47,595 nt of DNA from Deltaproteobacteria bacterium RIFCSPLOWO2_12_FULL_60_19 (GTDB lineage Bacteria > Desulfobacterota > Binatia > UBA9968): NCBI GenBank assembly GCA_001798595.1, contig MGSS01000032.1:1-47595 (forward strand), given 5' to 3'. The position numbers were made by a program, and so were the translations under genes. How positions within the stretch are numbered: the first letter of the stretch is position 1; each line of letters begins with the position of its first letter. Positions 17,869-27,141 of the stretch are shown one piece after another. The notes beneath the pieces are model-generated. The model was not told the origin of the DNA and searched no databases. It saw only the letters and a list, made by a program, of their open reading frames with translations.

Positions 17869-18154
17869 ACTAGCCGGGCTGGCGCGCCGCCGTGAAAGGC
17901 TGATCGCTCAATCGGCCCGGCAAAGAGAAGAGCTGGGCCTGGCTTATCGCCGGCTGCTCGACTCCTTCGGATGGATCAACTTGGCCGTGGGCGCCATTGA
18001 AACCGTAAAAGCTCATCCGGCGGCGGTTACGGGCTTGACCGCTCTTCTGGTCGGCACGGGCTGGACGCGGTTTCAGCGGCTGGAAAAGTGGCTCTGGTTG
18101 AGCTGGACGGTTCTCACGCGGGTTCAGGCCTGGCGCTCGAGGCGGCGCGCTTAG
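17858..18154 (+). CDS. YqjK-like small protein
   Basis: A 98-residue protein starting at GTG 17858, overlapping the yqjE-like gene by 11 nt and preceded by GGAG 11 nt upstream. It is highly basic at the start (LAGLARRRERLIAQSARQRE) and has one moderately hydrophobic stretch (HPAAVTGLTALLVGTG) after FGWINLAVGAIETVKAHP, the YqjK arrangement. Its identity rests more on gene order (D-E-K) than on strong motifs. A longer frame from 17813 is inside yqjE and is rejected. Confidence 0.72.
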   Translation: MNAKLAGLARRRERLIAQSARQREELGLAYRRLLDSFGWINLAVGAIETVKAHPAAVTGLTALLVGTGWTRFQRLEKWLWLSWTVLTRVQAWRSRRRA

Positions 18155-18210
18155 ATTCTTACCTTTCAGATGTTCAATAGAACCGCTTCAACAAAATTTA
18201 TCGCACTATG

Positions 18211-18400
18211 CCTGTCCTGAGTAAAGTCGAAGGGACGCCAGGGAATCAAAATCCGAAATCCGAATATCGAAATCCGAAACAAACCCGAAGACTTAAAACC
18301 CCATTACGAAATCCGAAGCGGGTTTGTTTGGAAGTTTCCAATTTTTGATCATTTGACATTGTTTCGAATTTCGGATTTCGAGAGTCGAATTGTGTCTGCG
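18211..18400. repeat. Composite intergenic repeat region (18155-18501 gap)
   Basis: The 347-bp gap between the yqjK-like gene and ggt contains no gene. It holds CCTGTCCTGAGTAAAGTCGA (18211-18230; cf. 41363-41386), then repeated AAATCCGAAATCCGAATATC-type words (18249-18280) with a facing ATTTCGGATTTCG near 18368-18380, so the segment can fold into a long AT-rich hairpin. CGTTCTTTGCGTCTTTGCGCG follows. Unit spacing is irregular and there are no unique spacers, so this is not a CRISPR array. It may terminate transcription of both convergent units. Confidence 0.7.
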
Positions 18401-18501
18401 TTTAAACTTGGCGTTCTTTGCGTCTTTGCGCGAGACACAGCATTGACGAGCACTTCGTGATCCGCGAAATTTCAAATATCTTTGGCTAGTTTCTTAGATC
18501 G

Positions 18502-20181
18502 TCATTTCCGCTCGGCCAGCGCCGGCTCTTCTTGCCGTGGATCCGCCGCGCCGACGACCTTGGACTTCTGCACCGAAACCGCCTCCACCAGTCCCAACGA
18601 ATTCCTCTCCTTTACCTTGTGCCCCAATCTTTCCAGCGACTTCTTGCTGTTCTCCGAGATCTTGCCCTCGACGACAAGCTCATCCGGCATCCATTGATGA
18701 TGGATGCGCGGCGACTCCACCGCCTGCTTGATCGGCATGCGAAAATCGAGAACGTTGAGAATAGTCTGGAGCATGGCGCTGATGATTCGCGGCCCGCCCG
18801 ACGCGCCGACCACCAGCGCCGCTTGATCCCCTTCCAATATAACGGTCGGGGCCATGCTGCTGAGCGGTCGTTTTCGCGGCTGGAGCGAATTGGCCTCGCC
18901 CCCGACGAGACCGAAGGTGTTGGGCGTTCCCGGATGGATGGCGAAATCGTCCATTTCATTGTTGAAGACGATACCCGCCTCCGGCACGAAAACTTTGGAG
19001 CCGAACTGGGTGTTGATCGTCAAGCTGCACGCCACCGCGTTGCCGAAGCGATCCACGACGCTGAAGTGCGTCGTGCCGCCCTTTTCCGGCGGGGAAGCGC
19101 CGGAGCCGTAATGCTTCGGCGGGTAGGTCTTGGTGGAGGAGATGCGGCCGCGGATCGATGCGGCGTAGTCTTTCGAGATCAGCTTGTCCACGGGGACCTG
19201 CGCGAAGTCGGGATCGCCCAGATGCTGCGCGCGGTCGGCGAAGGCGTGCTTCATCGCCTCCGCCACCAGGTGAAGATAGGTAGGCGAGTCGTGGGCGATG
19301 AGGCCCAGATGGTGCCCCTCCAACGTGTTGAGCATCTGGAGCAGCGCGACGCCGCCCGAGCTCGGCGGCGGCATGGTAATCACCGTCCACTTGCGATAGC
19401 GCCCGACGATCGGCTCGCGCCAGACCGGCTTGTAGCCCTTGAGATCTTCGAGCGCCAAGACGCCGCCCTCTTTTTTGATCCGCTCCGCGATCGCCTGCCC
19501 GATCCAGCCCTGATAGAAAACCTCCGGCCCTTGCTCCGCAATCGCCTTGAGCGCCGCGCTGAGCTCGCGCTGGCGCAGCATCTCCTTCTCCGAAGGAATC
19601 TCGTTCTTTACCAGCATGACGCGCGCAAAGTCGGCCGACTTGCGAATGTTGCCGAGTTGCCGCTCGAGCGCGTAGCGCAGCCGGGGTTGGATGGCGAAAC
19701 CGTCGGTGGCATAGCGGATCGCCGGCGCCATGACCGCCGGCAGAGGCATCGTGCCGAAACGCTTCAGCGCCTCGGCCAGCCCCGCCACTTCGCCGGGCAC
19801 GGCGACCGCCAGCGGGCCGGTGAGGCTCAAGCTCGCCACGGGCTTACCGCCTTTCATGTATTGCTCCCGCTTGGAGGCGGCCGGCGCGGTCTCGCGGAAA
19901 TCCAGGGCGTGCGCCTTCTTCTCCTTGGCCTGATAGATCACCATGAAGCCGCCCCCGCCGAGACCGGAAGCGGACGGGTCGACCACGCCCAGTGCGAACG
20001 CCGTCGCCACCGCCGCGTCGAGCGCGGTGCCGCCGGCGTTGAGAATCTCCATTCCGGCCTGGGTCGCAAGCGGGTTGTCCGAGACGACCGTCCCGGTCGA
20101 TTGGGCGACGGCATTTCCGGAGATGAAGAGAAAAACGGCTAGAGAAAAAAACCAGCCGCGGGCTGTGAGTCGGATGCGCAT
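18502..20181 (-). CDS. ggt: Gamma-glutamyltranspeptidase precursor
   Basis: A 559-residue secreted Ntn-hydrolase. A signal peptide (WFFSLAVFLFISGNAVAQ, cut near residue 27) precedes the large chain, with GGTALDAAVATAFALGVVDP and SGLGGGGFMVIY. The autocleavage and nucleophile residue is Thr370 in EKGGTTHFSVVD. Downstream are FNNEMDDF, KRPLSSMAPT and GASGGPRIISAMLQT, all canonical. It cleaves glutathione and other gamma-glutamyl compounds in the periplasm after self-processing to two chains. The ATG lacks a clear ribosome binding site. It stands alone, diverging from addB. Confidence 0.96.
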   Translation of the reverse strand: MRIRLTARGWFFSLAVFLFISGNAVAQSTGTVVSDNPLATQAGMEILNAGGTALDAAVATAFALGVVDPSASGLGGGGFMVIYQAKEKKAHALDFRETAPAASKREQYMKGGKPVASLSLTGPLAVAVPGEVAGLAEALKRFGTMPLPAVMAPAIRYATDGFAIQPRLRYALERQLGNIRKSADFARVMLVKNEIPSEKEMLRQRELSAALKAIAEQGPEVFYQGWIGQAIAERIKKEGGVLALEDLKGYKPVWREPIVGRYRKWTVITMPPPSSGGVALLQMLNTLEGHHLGLIAHDSPTYLHLVAEAMKHAFADRAQHLGDPDFAQVPVDKLISKDYAASIRGRISSTKTYPPKHYGSGASPPEKGGTTHFSVVDRFGNAVACSLTINTQFGSKVFVPEAGIVFNNEMDDFAIHPGTPNTFGLVGGEANSLQPRKRPLSSMAPTVILEGDQAALVVGASGGPRIISAMLQTILNVLDFRMPIKQAVESPRIHHQWMPDELVVEGKISENSKKSLERLGHKVKERNSLGLVEAVSVQKSKVVGAADPRQEEPALAERK

Positions 20182-20288
20182 AGCGGAGAAAAAATACCTG
20201 CTACTCTTTAGACCCTTGAGCGCCGAAATGCAAATTAAAATCTTTCACCGCTACCAGCGTTGTGTTAATCTCCCTCTCCGGACTTCCC

Positions 20289-23200
20289 ATGCAGATCATT
20301 CTCGGCCCCTTCCATCCTCACCTCGAGGACGCCTTGGTGGAGGAGATCTCCGGCCGCAAAGAAAAGCTGCCGCTCTCTCCGCTCTTGATCCTGGTCCCCT
20401 CCGACTCTCTAAGACGGCGGCTCAAGGTCCTGCTTGCCCAGGAGCGCGGCCTTGATCTATTGAACCTGCACATTCTCACCTTCTATCAATTCTCCCATCG
20501 CCTCCTGGAAGAACGGGACGGAGCGCGGGTTCTCTCTCTGCAAGACGACTCCGTGCTCGAGGAGATTCTGCGCCAGATCATCCGGATGAGACTGCCGGGC
20601 GCCGAGCCGTTTGCCGGCCTGGAAGAGAAAGCCGGAGGCTCAGCCGCCCTATGGCAAACCCTGAGGGACTTAAAGGACGGCTTAGTCAGCCCAACCGTGG
20701 CGCTCGAGGCCGTGAAAGGCGATCTCTTCGAGGAAGCGACGGAAAGAGTCGAGCGGCTGCTTACTCTCTTCGGGACTTTTCTCTCGTGCTGCGAGCAGTG
20801 GGGTTTGCGCGACTATGCCGATCTCGATCTCCTGGCCGCCGGGCAGGTCGTCTCGTCGGCGTACCTCCGGCAGTTCGACGCCGTTTACTACTACGGTTTT
20901 TACGATCTGACACAGGTGCAGCTCGACCTGTTTCAGACGGTGGCGCGCCAATATCCGGTCACGCTTTTCTTTCCGATCGTCCACCAGCGCCCCGCGCACC
21001 CGGCCTGGACTTTCGCCGACCGATTCTATGAACGATATCTCCACGGCCTCGCGACCGCTCAGGCGGAGCCGCGCAATCTGGCCGCAGGCGCGAGCAGCGC
21101 GCCGTCTTCGCCGCACGCGTCTCTCCTGCCGCTGTTCCGCGACGACGGCGATGCGTCCGGCATGGCGAAGATCGATCGTCCGCCCGTCAGGATTTTCAGC
21201 TGCTTCAGCGGGCGCGATGAGATCGACACCGCGGCCAAGGAGATTCTCCGGCTTGTCTCCGAGGAAAAATTCTCCTTCGACGAGATCGGCGTGGTGGGCC
21301 GGACTCTCGAACCCTATCTTGCGTCGATCAAGGATATTTTTTTCCGCCACGCCATTCCGTTCACCGGCTCCGCCGAGGAGCCGCTCGCGCAGCATCCGCT
21401 GACCAAGAGCGCGCTCCTGCTCGCCAACCTGCCGCTTCGCGGCTACCTTCGCTCCCAAGTCGTCGATCTGTTCGATTCGCCCTTTTTCAACAGCCACGCT
21501 TCAGGGCGCGCGGATGCGGCGCACCGCCCCGACCTCTGGGACCTGCTCACCCGCCGGTTGGGGATCGCCAAGGGAATCGAGGAATGGCGCCGTTTGGAAA
21601 AGCATCTCGAAAAAGATGTGGCGCTGCCGGAGGAGGACGAAAATGAAGGGAAGCCGAAGGCGGCCGCCATACCGGCGGAGCAGGCCCGGATTCTCTGGCG
21701 TCTCTTCACCCATCTCCATCGCGATCTGGAACAGTTGCCTAAGGAGGCGACCTGGAGTTTCTACGTCGAGAAGTGGCAGGCCCTGCAACACAAGTGGCTC
21801 GCGAACGACAACCGGGATAAGACTCAGAAGCCGGTCGCGGACAAGATCGAAGAGGTTCTTCGCCGCCTCTCCGTCCTGGACGCCGTCGGCGAAAGAGCTT
21901 CGCTCAGCCATTTTCTTCAGACCTACCAGCACTGGCTGGAGCGCGCCTCGGTCCCGCGCGCGCGGAAAAACAGCCACGGAGTGGCGGTGCTGGACGCAAT
22001 GGCGGCCAGGGGAATTTCGTTCCGCGCGCTGTTTATCGTCGGCCTCAACGAAGGTCTCTTTCCCCGGACGATCCGCGAGGACGCTTTTCTGAGAGACCGC
22101 GACCGACAGTTGCTGGAGACGGCGCTGGGATACAAAGTGGCGACCAAGCTCGGCGGCTTCGACGAGGAGCGGCTGCTCTTCACCCTGCTCGTCGGCGCGG
22201 CCGAGGAGCGGCTCACCTGTCTCCATCAACGAAACGATGAGCGCGGGAAACCCATGGCGCCTTCCTGGTATCTCGAAGAGCTGAGCCGGGCGCTGGGCCG
22301 GGAGCGGGTAGAAAAAATCACGCTGCCCCGCGGGACGGCGGAGAAGCGGGCCTTCGCGCCGTTCGACCGCGATGCGTTGCTCCCGCCGCAGGAGCTGGCG
22401 ATCCGCCTGATTCTCTCCGCGAAAGATCCGGCGCCGCTGATCGATCGCTGTTTGCCGTCGCCCGCGCTCTACGAACGCGGGAGCAAAGTGATCGAGCAGT
22501 TGGAAACGACCACCGACCGCCTGACCGGACACGACGGCATCGTGGGTCCGATTCCCTATTATTGGCAGCGTATCGCCAAAGACGGCCTTTCTCCGACCTC
22601 GTTGGAAGCCTACGCTCGCTGCCCCTTTCAATATTTCGCCCGCACTGTGCTCGGCCTGGAGCGGCTCGAACGGCCGGAAGAAGTTTCGGGTCCCGGCGCC
22701 GCCGACCTGGGACAGATCGTTCATGCGATCCTGAAATCATTTTACCAGGAATTGATCGAGCACGGTTTTTTCCTCTCGAAGGAGCCATCGCTAGACACGA
22801 GGCCGATCCTCCAAGCCGTGACGCAAAGGGCGTTTCTCGACTTCGAGCGCGACAACCCGGTCGGCTATCCGCTCGCCTGGGAGATCCTCCGCGAAGAGGT
22901 CGCGACGCTCCTCGAAGAGGCGGTGGCGGAAGATCTCAAAGAGCTTCGTGAGTCCGGATATCGGCCTTATGCTCTGGAGCAGGACGCAACGGTCCGGCTG
23001 CCCAAGGATTGGCCCGGCCCGCTGAATGAACTCTCGATCCACGGGCGGATGGACCGCATCGACTTCCAGCCGGAGGAGAAGCGCTATCGCGTCATCGACT
23101 ACAAGCTTAAGTCGGGCAGAACTCAACGGGCGGAGGATGGCGATCTGCTCCGTGCGGCGGTGCGCGGCCAGCGGCTCCAGCCCCCCTTCTATCTGCTCCT

Positions 23201-23537
23201 GGGAAAAAAGAGCGTCGCGCGCGGGGCCTCGATCGACGCCGACGCCGCCTTCTATTTTCTCGCGCCGCAATGGCCCGGCGGCCCGCTCGTGGTCGAGCCT
23301 TTTCCCGCCGATGCCTGGGAGGGCGCCTCCGGCGGCTCGCTCAAAGAGACCGTCGCCGCGCTCGCCGCCGCGATCCGCCAGGGGCTGTTCTTCGTGCAGC
23401 CGGCCGACTACTGCCGCTACTGCGAGGCGTCGGAGGCCTGCCGCAAAAACCACCGCCCGACCATGTGGCGAGTCGAGCGGGATTCGAGGAGCCGGGCGCA
23501 TCTCGACCTGCGCAAGAAAAAGGCCGAGCCAAAATGA
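20289..23537 (+). CDS. addB: AddB-like subunit of the AddAB helicase-nuclease
   Basis: A 1082-residue partner of AddA. The N-terminal half is an inactive helicase-like fold (LLILVPSDSLRRRLKVLLAQ; no Walker A). The C-terminal nuclease shows GRMDRIDFQPEEKRYRVIDY followed by KLK, the PD-(D/E)XK core. Four cysteines match the AddB iron-sulfur cluster: Cys778 (YARCPFQYFA), then Cys1042, Cys1045 and Cys1051 (YCRYCEASEAC). AddAB resects double-strand breaks and loads RecA until a Chi-like site. ATG 20289 is favoured over an in-frame GTG at 20262; neither has a strong ribosome binding site. The stop overlaps the addA start (ATGA). Confidence 0.9.
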   Translation: MQIILGPFHPHLEDALVEEISGRKEKLPLSPLLILVPSDSLRRRLKVLLAQERGLDLLNLHILTFYQFSHRLLEERDGARVLSLQDDSVLEEILRQIIRMRLPGAEPFAGLEEKAGGSAALWQTLRDLKDGLVSPTVALEAVKGDLFEEATERVERLLTLFGTFLSCCEQWGLRDYADLDLLAAGQVVSSAYLRQFDAVYYYGFYDLTQVQLDLFQTVARQYPVTLFFPIVHQRPAHPAWTFADRFYERYLHGLATAQAEPRNLAAGASSAPSSPHASLLPLFRDDGDASGMAKIDRPPVRIFSCFSGRDEIDTAAKEILRLVSEEKFSFDEIGVVGRTLEPYLASIKDIFFRHAIPFTGSAEEPLAQHPLTKSALLLANLPLRGYLRSQVVDLFDSPFFNSHASGRADAAHRPDLWDLLTRRLGIAKGIEEWRRLEKHLEKDVALPEEDENEGKPKAAAIPAEQARILWRLFTHLHRDLEQLPKEATWSFYVEKWQALQHKWLANDNRDKTQKPVADKIEEVLRRLSVLDAVGERASLSHFLQTYQHWLERASVPRARKNSHGVAVLDAMAARGISFRALFIVGLNEGLFPRTIREDAFLRDRDRQLLETALGYKVATKLGGFDEERLLFTLLVGAAEERLTCLHQRNDERGKPMAPSWYLEELSRALGRERVEKITLPRGTAEKRAFAPFDRDALLPPQELAIRLILSAKDPAPLIDRCLPSPALYERGSKVIEQLETTTDRLTGHDGIVGPIPYYWQRIAKDGLSPTSLEAYARCPFQYFARTVLGLERLERPEEVSGPGAADLGQIVHAILKSFYQELIEHGFFLSKEPSLDTRPILQAVTQRAFLDFERDNPVGYPLAWEILREEVATLLEEAVAEDLKELRESGYRPYALEQDATVRLPKDWPGPLNELSIHGRMDRIDFQPEEKRYRVIDYKLKSGRTQRAEDGDLLRAAVRGQRLQPPFYLLLGKKSVARGASIDADAAFYFLAPQWPGGPLVVEPFPADAWEGASGGSLKETVAALAAAIRQGLFFVQPADYCRYCEASEACRKNHRPTMWRVERDSRSRAHLDLRKKKAEPK

Positions 23538-26500
23538 GCGACATGTCTCCAACCGCGCAGTTGCCCGACGGCGCCGACCGCGAGCGCGCCGCAACCACGT
23601 TCGATCGCAACGTGGTCGTTACCGCCGGCGCGGGCACGGGAAAGACCCGGCTGCTGGTGGACCGGCTCGTGCATCTTTTGATGCGCGATACGGATTTGAA
23701 GTTGACGCAGATCGTCGCTCTCACCTTCACCAACAAGGCCGCCAATGAAATCAAGCTGAGGCTGCGCGAGCGCCTCGAAGGCTACCTGGCCGCGCGCTTG
23801 GAAGACGAGCCGCTCGATTCCAGGGACAAGGAGATCCGGAGCGAGATTCGCTCGCTCATGGCCCGCTATCGCTTATCTAAGGAGCGGCTCGACCGGCGCG
23901 CCCTGGAGGCGCTGCGCCAGATCGAGCGGAGCGAGATCGGGACGATTCACGGCTTCGCCGCGACTCTGCTCCGGCTCTATCCGATAGAGGCGGGCGTCGA
24001 TCCGCTATTTATCGAAGACGACGGCGCGCGCTTCGAGCGGCTCTTTAACGAGCTGTGGGGGCTTTGGCTGGATCAGGAGCTCTCTTACCAAGGCACACGG
24101 CAGGAAGAGTGGCGAAAGGCGCTGCGGAAGATCGGCCTGGCAGAGATTAAGGCGCTGGCCGCTTCGCTCTGCTCCGAGACCGTCGATCTCGAGCGGCTGA
24201 GCGTCCTCGCGCGGGAGACAGATACTCCGCCGCGGATTCTTGACTGGCTCAAGTCGCTGGAAAAGCGGGCGTCAAGTCTCCTCGAGCGCCACCCGGAAAA
24301 CAGGAGCAACGAAAAGTTTGTCCGCGCTGCGCGCGGGATCGTGCAAGAGTTTCTCAGCGGCAGCGGCCAGCTCCGGGCCGCGCGGGAATCCCTCGCGGGA
24401 AACATCAATAGAAATCTCAAGGGCTGGGCTGAAGCGGATGTCGAGGAGGCACGGGAGATGTTGCGCGTGGCGCGGGCGCTCTGCCAGGTGGATGAGTCGC
24501 TAAGCCGCGGCCTTTGCGGTCTGCTGATACCGTTCGCCGAGAGTTTTCGCGAGGCCTTTGCGCGCGAAGGACTGGTCTCTTTCGACGGCCTGCTCGCGCG
24601 CGCGCGTAGTCTCGTGCGCGACCATCCGGCGGTGCGCGAGGAGCTGAAGCGGCGCTTCACGGCGATTCTGATCGACGAATTCCAGGACACCGATCCGATG
24701 CAGTACGAGATCCTCGTCTATCTCGCCGAAGAGATCGGCCGGCAGGCGAAAGATTGGAGAGAGGTGAAGCTCGTTCCGGGGAAGATCTTCGTCGTGGGAG
24801 ACCCGAAGCAATCCATCTATGCGTTTCGCCGCGCCGACATCGAGGCCTACCTCGAAGTGGTGGAGAAAATCATCAAGGCCCAAAACGGCATCGAATGCCG
24901 TCTGATCGCCAACTTCCGCAGCCACGCGGGGATCCTCGACGTGGTCAACGGCGTTTTCGGCCGGCTGATCGAAGCGCGCGCGGGCTTGCAACCGCCCTAT
25001 GTCGCGATCGAACCCGCGCCGGCGAACGGCGCTGAGCAGAGCCTGCCGTTCCGCCAAGTGACGCTCTGCAAAATTCAGGGCGACGATGAGAAGCTCAGCG
25101 CCGAATCGGCGCGGCGGCTCGAAGCCGAAAATCTCGCCCGCTGGCTCGACGAAGAGGTGCTGGGCAAAGCGGAGATCGTCGATGCGGCAGAGAAAAAGGC
25201 GACGGCGCAGCCGAAGGACGTAGCGATACTCCTGCGCCGGCTGACCGACGTGCACCACTATCTGGAGCCGCTCCGCAGGCGGGGGCTCAGCTACGTGGTG
25301 GAGGGCGAAAGACACTTCTACGCGGTGCAAGAGGTGATCGACGCCGTCAATCTGCTGCGGGCGGTGGAGAACCCTCACGACAAGCTCGCCCTGCTAGGCG
25401 TGCTGCGCTCGCCGCTGGGCGGGCTCGCCGACGCAGAGATCTACGAGCTCGGCCGGCGGCTGCTGCTCGACTACCGCATCGAGAGCTTTCCCAAAGAAAC
25501 CGAAAAACAATTTTTCTCGACGGCCAAAGAGCTTTACGCGCTGCTCCGCAAATTGCGCAACGAGACGCGGGCCCTGCCGGTGGCGGAGGCGATCGCTTGC
25601 ATCTTCGACGGCGCGCCGATCCGTCTGCTGGCGGCCGCTTCGTTTCACGGAGAGCAGGCGGTCGCCAACCTGGAAAAGCTCCGCCACCAGGCCGAGCTTA
25701 TGGGGAGAGAGGGACTCAGCACCTTCAAAGAGGTCATCGCCGGATTGGAAGCGCGAGTGCTCGAAATCAAAGAGGAGGCGGAGAGCGCTCTGGCGGAAGA
25801 AAATATCGACGCCATCCGGATTCTCAGCATTCATAAATCCAAGGGGCTTGAGTTCCCCATCGTCGTTTTGGCGGGCTGCCACGCAGCCCCCAATCACGGC
25901 GGCGAGAGAGAGCCCGAAGCGCTGCACGATTGGTCGACGAATCTGGCGGGCTTGCGCGCGGGCTCTTTTCGGAGCCTCGCTGGACTCTACATCGCCGAAA
26001 AGGCGCGCCTGCGCGAAGCCGAAGAGCAAAAGCGCGTGCTCTATGTCGCCATGACCCGGGCGCGCGAGCATCTGAGAATCTCCTGCGCCCCAACCGAGAA
26101 AAAATCCCCGGGCAGCTATCTCTCGATGCTGGAAGAGACTCTCGGCGAGGAGATCGCCGGCGCCCAAGCGTCGCGCGCCATCCGCGCCGGCGGCGGAACG
26201 ATCGAGCTCCAAGCGATCCGGGAAACTCTCAGCCCTCCCGGAAGAGCGCGCCCGGCGGCGAAGGAAGAAGCCGCGCCGTTCGACTGGAATTCCTACGCCG
26301 CGCTGTGGCGGCGCCGAAGCGAAAAATGCGCAGCGGCGGCAGACAAGCCGCGCTTTCTCAGCCCGACGCTGCTCAAGCGGCGCGAGGCGGAGCTGGCCGA
26401 GAGCCTCGGCGGAGCGGAAGGCGTCGGAGCGCCCTCGGAGCTGCCGCTCTTGATCGGAGAACTGGCCCATCGCTTCCTGGAGACCTGGAATTTCGACCAC

Positions 26501-26926
26501 GACCCGGCGGAGTTTCGCGCGCAGCTTGAGCCGTTCTTTTTGGACCGATGGGTCGAGCCTGCCCAGGAGCCGAACCGGGACAAGCTCAGACGCGAGCTTG
26601 AAGAGATCTTCGACGCATTCTTTTCTTCCGAAGCCTATCGGGAGCTCAGTTCCTCCAACATCCTCGGCCGCGAAGTCCCGTTGTTGATTCCCTGGAACGG
26701 ACAGATCATGGAGGGAGTGATCGACCTGCTCTATGAAAAAGAGGGGCAACTCTTTCTTGCCGATTACAAGAGCGACCGCGTGCGGCAGGCGGAGATCGCC
26801 GCGATCGCGGCGCGTTACCATCATCAGGTGGAAATCTATTCCGAAGCCGTGCGGCGAGCATTGAAACGGGAGCCCGCCGGCTTCAAGCTGATCTTTTTGC
26901 GCCTCGGCCAGGCGGTATCGGTGTAG
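23534..26926 (+). CDS. addA: AddA helicase-nuclease subunit
   Basis: A 1130-residue UvrD-like superfamily 1 helicase fused to a RecB-type nuclease. Walker A is AGAGTGKT (31-38); TFTNKAANEI, DEFQDTDPMQYE (Walker B), GDPKQSIYAFRRADI, SIHKSKGLEFPIVVLAG and YVAMTRAREHL cover the remaining helicase motifs in order. The C-terminus carries EGVIDLLYEKEGQLFLADYK followed by SD, the nuclease centre. The ATG at 23534 overlaps the addB stop, so the pair is translationally coupled. A longer upstream frame lies inside addB and is rejected. AddA normally supplies the motor activity of the complex. Confidence 0.95.
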   Translation: MSDMSPTAQLPDGADRERAATTFDRNVVVTAGAGTGKTRLLVDRLVHLLMRDTDLKLTQIVALTFTNKAANEIKLRLRERLEGYLAARLEDEPLDSRDKEIRSEIRSLMARYRLSKERLDRRALEALRQIERSEIGTIHGFAATLLRLYPIEAGVDPLFIEDDGARFERLFNELWGLWLDQELSYQGTRQEEWRKALRKIGLAEIKALAASLCSETVDLERLSVLARETDTPPRILDWLKSLEKRASSLLERHPENRSNEKFVRAARGIVQEFLSGSGQLRAARESLAGNINRNLKGWAEADVEEAREMLRVARALCQVDESLSRGLCGLLIPFAESFREAFAREGLVSFDGLLARARSLVRDHPAVREELKRRFTAILIDEFQDTDPMQYEILVYLAEEIGRQAKDWREVKLVPGKIFVVGDPKQSIYAFRRADIEAYLEVVEKIIKAQNGIECRLIANFRSHAGILDVVNGVFGRLIEARAGLQPPYVAIEPAPANGAEQSLPFRQVTLCKIQGDDEKLSAESARRLEAENLARWLDEEVLGKAEIVDAAEKKATAQPKDVAILLRRLTDVHHYLEPLRRRGLSYVVEGERHFYAVQEVIDAVNLLRAVENPHDKLALLGVLRSPLGGLADAEIYELGRRLLLDYRIESFPKETEKQFFSTAKELYALLRKLRNETRALPVAEAIACIFDGAPIRLLAAASFHGEQAVANLEKLRHQAELMGREGLSTFKEVIAGLEARVLEIKEEAESALAEENIDAIRILSIHKSKGLEFPIVVLAGCHAAPNHGGEREPEALHDWSTNLAGLRAGSFRSLAGLYIAEKARLREAEEQKRVLYVAMTRAREHLRISCAPTEKKSPGSYLSMLEETLGEEIAGAQASRAIRAGGGTIELQAIRETLSPPGRARPAAKEEAAPFDWNSYAALWRRRSEKCAAAADKPRFLSPTLLKRREAELAESLGGAEGVGAPSELPLLIGELAHRFLETWNFDHDPAEFRAQLEPFFLDRWVEPAQEPNRDKLRRELEEIFDAFFSSEAYRELSSSNILGREVPLLIPWNGQIMEGVIDLLYEKEGQLFLADYKSDRVRQAEIAAIAARYHHQVEIYSEAVRRALKREPAGFKLIFLRLGQAVSV

Positions 26927-26930
26927 CCGG

Positions 26931-27106
26931 CCGTCAGCCCGCCTGGGAATCTCTCTCCGGGCCGACGCATGCCCTTCGGGATTTCAGATTTCAAATCTCA
27001 GATTCCAGATTCAATTTGAGATCTGAGATTTGAGATTCCGAGCGAAGCGAGGATATATCGGCCCTCCGAGAGACCCCCAGGCGGGCGGTAGTGATGGTTG
27101 CGCTCG
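26931..27106 (-). repeat. Dispersed structured repeat, copy B (inverted)
   Basis: A full 176-bp copy in reverse orientation, between addA and the convergently oriented DHA2 transporter. Reading the minus strand it begins GAGCGCAACC at 27106 and ends GGCGGGCTGACGG at 26931. The long outer stem and the inner CAAATCTCAGAT/ATCTGAGATTTG hairpin are both present. It fills nearly all of the 215-bp gap. Confidence 0.88.
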
Positions 27107-27141
27107 GGCTTGTTGCTCTTGCTAAATAAAAAGGGATCTCT

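Noticed and set aside
18241-18400. CRISPR-like array of AAATCCGAA words
   Set aside because: Units are short, irregularly spaced, lack unique spacers and fold on themselves; no cas genes nearby.
21501-22724. Minus-strand 407-codon open frame opposite addB
   Set aside because: Shadow frame; addB domains and the cysteine cluster clearly occupy the plus strand.
25394-26824. Minus-strand 476-codon open frame opposite addA
   Set aside because: Overlaps conserved helicase and nuclease motifs of addA; no independent features.
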